Source: Ashinkailepas kermadecensis (taxonomy: Eukaryota > Arthropoda > Thecostraca > Neolepadidae). Taken from it: 64,000 bases of DNA. The translations under genes and the position numbers were made by a program. A model generated the notes under the pieces. The model made no database searches. It saw only the letters and a list, made by a program, of their open reading frames with translations, and was not told the DNA's origin. Below are positions 60,881 through 64,000 of the stretch, in pieces; positions within the stretch are counted from its first letter, which is position 1; every line of letters starts with the position of its first letter. The stretch spans positions 1 to 64,000 of the forward strand of contig JAOTOM010002685.1 in NCBI GenBank assembly GCA_034440615.1. The letters run 5' to 3'.

Positions 60881-61020
60881 TCTTTTGTACGCAGAGGGGC
60901 GGCTTTTTTACTCAGAGGTCTTCGGCTGAAAATATAAGAGGGAGGTGTGCACTCGAGAGTTCTGGAGGGACGCGTTCTCGTGTCAGAGGGTTCCTTATCT
61001 CCATGGGGTGGTATCTCCTG
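60878..61020 (+). repeat. Repeat D copy 2, inserted near the right end of the array
   Basis: Second copy of the segment at 55835-56010. Diverged array units resume after it (61021-61093), so it interrupts the array. Confidence 0.85.
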
Positions 61021-61282
61021 GTACCACTGCCCACCGTACACAACCAACACCACTGGCCACAGTACACAGCCAGCACTACTGCACAGGGTACACGGCCATC
61101 CAGCCAGGGACTGTAGTCACACCACTCTTGAACGAAGACTGGTTTGACCTACCGTGACTTGCTACCTTAACCGTTCCGCCCCCAGCAATTAAGTCGAATC
61201 AGGTCACCATGGTACGAAGGAAACTGCTACGAACCTACGAAATGGTAGGGATGAATATAGTTATATTTATGCTAGCTTTACA

Positions 61283-61640
61283 ACTCGTCATCTAACAGTG
61301 ACGTCCAACAAAGTCTTACCGAGACCACTATGTTAACCTTACCAATTCGTCATCTAACGGTGACGTCCGACAAACCTTACCGAGACCACTATGTTAACCT
61401 TTCCAACTCGTCATCTTACGATGACGTCCAACAAATCTTTCCGAGACCATTATGTTAACTTTACCAACTCATCATCTAACGGTGGCGTCCAACAAAGCCT
61501 TACCGAGACCACTATGTTAACCTTACCAACCCGTCATCTAACGGTGGCGTCCAGCGAGGCCTTACCGAGACCACTATGTTTATTTTACCAACTCATCTTA
61601 CGGTGGCGTCCAACAAAGCTTCACCGAGACTACTATGCGG
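61283..61640 (+). repeat. 61-62-bp minisatellite, 6 copies
   Basis: GAGACCACTATGTTAACCTT, then ACCAACTCGTCATCTAACGG and TGRCGTCCAACAAAGCCTTACC. GAGACC starts at 61321, 61382, 61443, 61505, 61567 and 61626. Three units keep TGACGTCC, a CRE-like site. Confidence 0.95.
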
Positions 61641-62305
61641 CACATATCAAAGCGGTAGCTCTTTGCTTCATTGGGTTCGCAAATTAATCATGAATTTATT
61701 TTTGACCTGAATGTTTAAATATAATGCGTCATCTTGGAGCAGGCATAATGTAATTCACCAGGTTAATGGTGCACGTAGTGCATGCATTTCTTGTATCATG
61801 TCCAATGGCTTCATGTACACACTTGTAGCTTCTGAACTAAGTGCGTGTGATTTATTCATCGGGCCGGTAGTGTAGGGGTGGCGGCTCTGCCGTCGGTGGG
61901 GTGTGGGGGTGGTGGGTTCGGTGGTTTGGTGGGTGTGGAGTGTTTTGTGTTGTTGTGGGAGCTGTTCTGGGTGTGTGAAAAGTAATGGAAACCCAGCTTA
62001 ACTGAAACTGATCTGATTGAACTATTGGGGCTTTATTTTAACTAAGACTGCACTTTAACACGGCTGAACCTGGGTTGACTCTAGACTTATACTGGGCTAG
62101 TGGGGGTGGTGGGTTGGTGGGTGTGGGGTGTTTTGTGCTGTTGTGGGCTGGCTGTGCGGGGTGTGTGAAAAACTATGCTGTGTGTGTGAAAAGTAATGCT
62201 AACCAAGCCTAAACTCAACTGAAACTGACTGAACTACTTGAGGGCTGATCTTAACTCGGACTGAGCTGATTAAGACTGAGTTAAATCACTCCTTTGCTGA
62301 TTTTA
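61641..62305. other. Unassigned; GGTG/GTGT-rich patches
   Basis: 61862-61980 and 62098-62195 are similar G/T-rich segments (GGGGGTGGTGGGTTNGGTGG, GTGTTTTGTG), a local duplication. No gene. Confidence 0.5.
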
Positions 62306-62342
62306 CCCGAGTGATTTAGCTGAATGAGCTAAATCACTCGGG
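62306..62342. repeat. Perfect 16-bp inverted repeat
   Basis: CCCGAGTGATTTAGCT (62306-62321) and AGCTAAATCACTCGGG (62327-62342) around GAATG. A third copy of one arm, TAAATCACTC, lies just upstream at 62282-62291. No T-run follows and no gene precedes, so this is not a transcription terminator. Confidence 0.93.
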
Positions 62343-63057
62343 GGTGTGTTGTGCTGTATTTCCCCGCCACCTCCACCACACATTCTCCAAACCCTAGCCG
62401 GCTTGATGTTGTTTGAGCTACCGTCCCTAACACGAATTTATATGTGTGCGAGGTCAGAGTTTTGGAAACACCATATAGGTAAGTGAATGCCTCTAGCCAA
62501 ATTGGAAAGAATGCGTTATATTTATAAAATTATTAAGAATGTAATTTGTCCGTGGTTTGAATAACTTGTCCCGAGTTGGGACTTTTGGATGCTAATAGTA
62601 GTATAATTTTATGCAATGTACCACACGAAATAGGTGCCTGTGATAAGCCCCAAGCGGCTTCCGCTGGTCCTTAAAGCTACCTACACACATTCATTCTCCT
62701 CATTCACTTCACATTCGCTCGCCCCATTCATTGTCTCCTTATTTATTAATGAATTGCTTGGTCCCAAAAATTAGCTGCCCCCCCCCCCCTCCCCCCTGAG
62801 CGGTACACAAACGCATATATCGACAGATCATTGCTCTATTTTTGATGGTATGTTGGCCGAATATGTAAACCTTTCACTGCCAATCATAGCTGGCCTAGCC
62901 ATTATTGGCAGCGTTCCTCGCCTGGACAAAGTCTTAATGCTACGAGGGGGCACATCGTACTGGCTCCGAGGGCTTATACAAGTGCTCTGGTGTCTTTGAC
63001 CAACATACCTAGCCTTAAAAAAACAGTCGATGCCGCACCGGGCCTTATTCGCCGTAC
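62343..63057. other. Unassigned sequence
   Basis: C-run at about 62778-62797. AGCCCCAAGCGGCTTCCGCT at 62648-62667 may belong to another retroelement tail. No gene. Confidence 0.4.
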
Positions 63058-63380
63058 ATAAAGACATAAAGACATAAAAGACATAAAAGACATAAAAGAC
63101 AGCTGGTTCCAGTGTTCTACTACCCTGTTGGTGAAGAAAGACTGTCTTAACCTTGTCCTGCTGTGATTAACTTTAATTTTGAATTGATGACCTCTAATTG
63201 CATCACTTCTGTTAAATTCAAACAGTTCCCTGAGATAACCCTGTTCCTGACCATGAACAAATTTAAAGACCTCGATGAGATCTCCTCTCAGCCTTCTATA
63301 TCTAAGTGAAAACATATTCAATTTCTTCAATCTTTCCTCATATGCCAGGTTGCCTATGCCATTCAAATCCTGGTTGCCTC
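63058..63380 (-). pseudogene. CR1-type LINE 3' end (reverse transcriptase C-terminus)
   Basis: The minus-strand frame reads NLAYEERLKKLNMFSLRYRR, LRGDLIEVFKFVHGQEQG, then RGHQFKIKVNHSRTRLRQSF, FTNRVVEHWNQL. This is the conserved terminal part of CR1/L2-clade LINE reverse transcriptases (LxxLxxRRxRGDLIEVFK ... FxxRVVxxWNxLP). It is followed by a tail of four or five GTCTTTTAT repeats (63058-63102), typical of CR1-clade 3' ends. The 5' portion is absent; similarity stops near 63380. Confidence 0.85.
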
Positions 63381-63389
63381 CGTGCCATT

Positions 63390-64000
63390 TTTGACACTCT
63401 CTTGATTTCTGGGGACTCCTACCCTCTCCTAGGTGACTCCTTTTTCAAATTAAGGGCCTCCTCTCATGGCATGGGGGCCTCCTTATCTGTGTTTAGAGCC
63501 TCATTATCCTCTTAGCAGGGTGCTTTTGCGTCCTAGTCCTAGATCTTCTCTTCTAGGGTCCTCCTCTTCTAAAATATGGACCTCATCTGGCTGGTCTCGG
63601 AGGCCTTCTCTCATTCCTGCGGAGACCTTCTTACCCGTCTTGGGGCCCCTATTGCGTCCGGAGAAATCTCCCGTATCATGTCTTAATTTTATATTGCAGG
63701 GGCATCCTCTTCCGTCTTGGGGGCCTCGTTTTCCAAATTAAGAATATCCTGCCACCCATCGGAAGCCTTTTCGTCTAACCTGGGTGGCTTCTTGCTCGTC
63801 TCGGTGGCATCCTTTCCGTCCTGAGGGCCTCCTTTTCGTGCTGGTGGCCTCCTTTTCGTCCTGGGGCCTCCTTTTCGTCCTGGGGCTACCTCCCAACCTC
63901 TGTTCTACGACTTAGGGGCCTCCTTTTCGTCCTTGGGTGCATCCTTTTCGTTCTGGGGGCCTCCTTTTCGTCCTGGGGCCTCCTTTTAGTCCTGGGGGCC
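63390..64000. repeat. Tandem array GGCCTCCTTTTCGTCCTGGG, left edge
   Basis: Diverged 25-35-bp units on the left become homogeneous ~21-bp units (GGCCTCCTTTTCGTCCTGGG) towards the right end of the window, where the array is still continuing. It starts directly at the truncated LINE. Confidence 0.9.

Noticed and set aside
62306..62342. Rho-independent terminator
   Set aside because: No T-run follows the hairpin, no gene precedes it, and the organism is a eukaryote.

Overview
The window is eukaryotic and gene-poor. I place it in an arthropod, perhaps a crustacean. The evidence is: spliced exons of an insect-type nicotinic acetylcholine receptor (nAChR) subunit; a short interstitial run of the arthropod telomere pentamer TTAGG (19603-19619); degenerate Penelope-like, CR1-type LINE and piggyBac copies; tRNA-derived SINEs; and an extreme density of mini- and microsatellites. 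'Arthropod' is well supported. 'Crustacean' is a guess.

Genes. The only gene I recognise with confidence is the 3' end of an nAChR subunit on the + strand. Its last exon (29796-29969) encodes the [13 protein letters not shown] junction, the fourth membrane helix and the stop. The preceding exon (19975 or 20072 to 20185) encodes the end of the cytoplasmic loop and the amphipathic helix (CISFIAENTRMK). The two join in phase 0 across a 9.6-kb intron. A GC-rich 138-bp block at 7365-7502, with good splice signals and matching phase, may be an earlier loop exon. Downstream, 31003-31137 looks like an exon of something I do not recognise. Everything else long and open is tandem repeat or transposon debris.

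Layout. 1-1951: minisatellites, two back-to-back palindromes and an (AT)n tract. 2.2-4.0 kb: a dispersed ~700-bp element and a SINE. 4.16-6.69 kb: two large minisatellites. 7.4-8.3 kb: candidate exon, a (CCCGAA)32 block and a hairpin. 12.67-14.2 kb: a second copy of the dispersed element abutting a 15-bp array. 15.3-18.3 kb: two further copies in opposite orientation. 19.6-20.3 kb: TTAGG, a 51-bp minisatellite and the nAChR exon. 20.9-28.2 kb: GT-rich sequence, simple repeats and a degenerate GC-run/A-tract array. 29.8-33.7 kb: last nAChR exon and several minisatellites. 34.2-35.3 kb: piggyBac remnant. 37.8-40.45 kb: the same degenerate array class in the opposite orientation. 42-42.3 kb and 46.1-46.5 kb: further arrays. 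46.7-50.5 kb: three Penelope-like remnants. 53.5-54.2 kb: a 730-bp compound microsatellite. 56.6-60.9 kb: a 4.3-kb tandem array with higher-order structure. 61.3-64 kb: smaller arrays, a LINE 3' end and the start of another array that runs off the window.

The most unusual signal is the 51-bp minisatellite directly upstream of the nAChR loop exon. Every unit carries a 5' splice-site match, a CTAAC branch-point match and a 3' splice-site match, and the last unit runs into the exon itself. Second are the dispersed-element copies carrying five or more nuclear-receptor half-sites at exact 8-bp spacing. No complete gene, functional transposon, tRNA, rRNA or CRISPR array was found.
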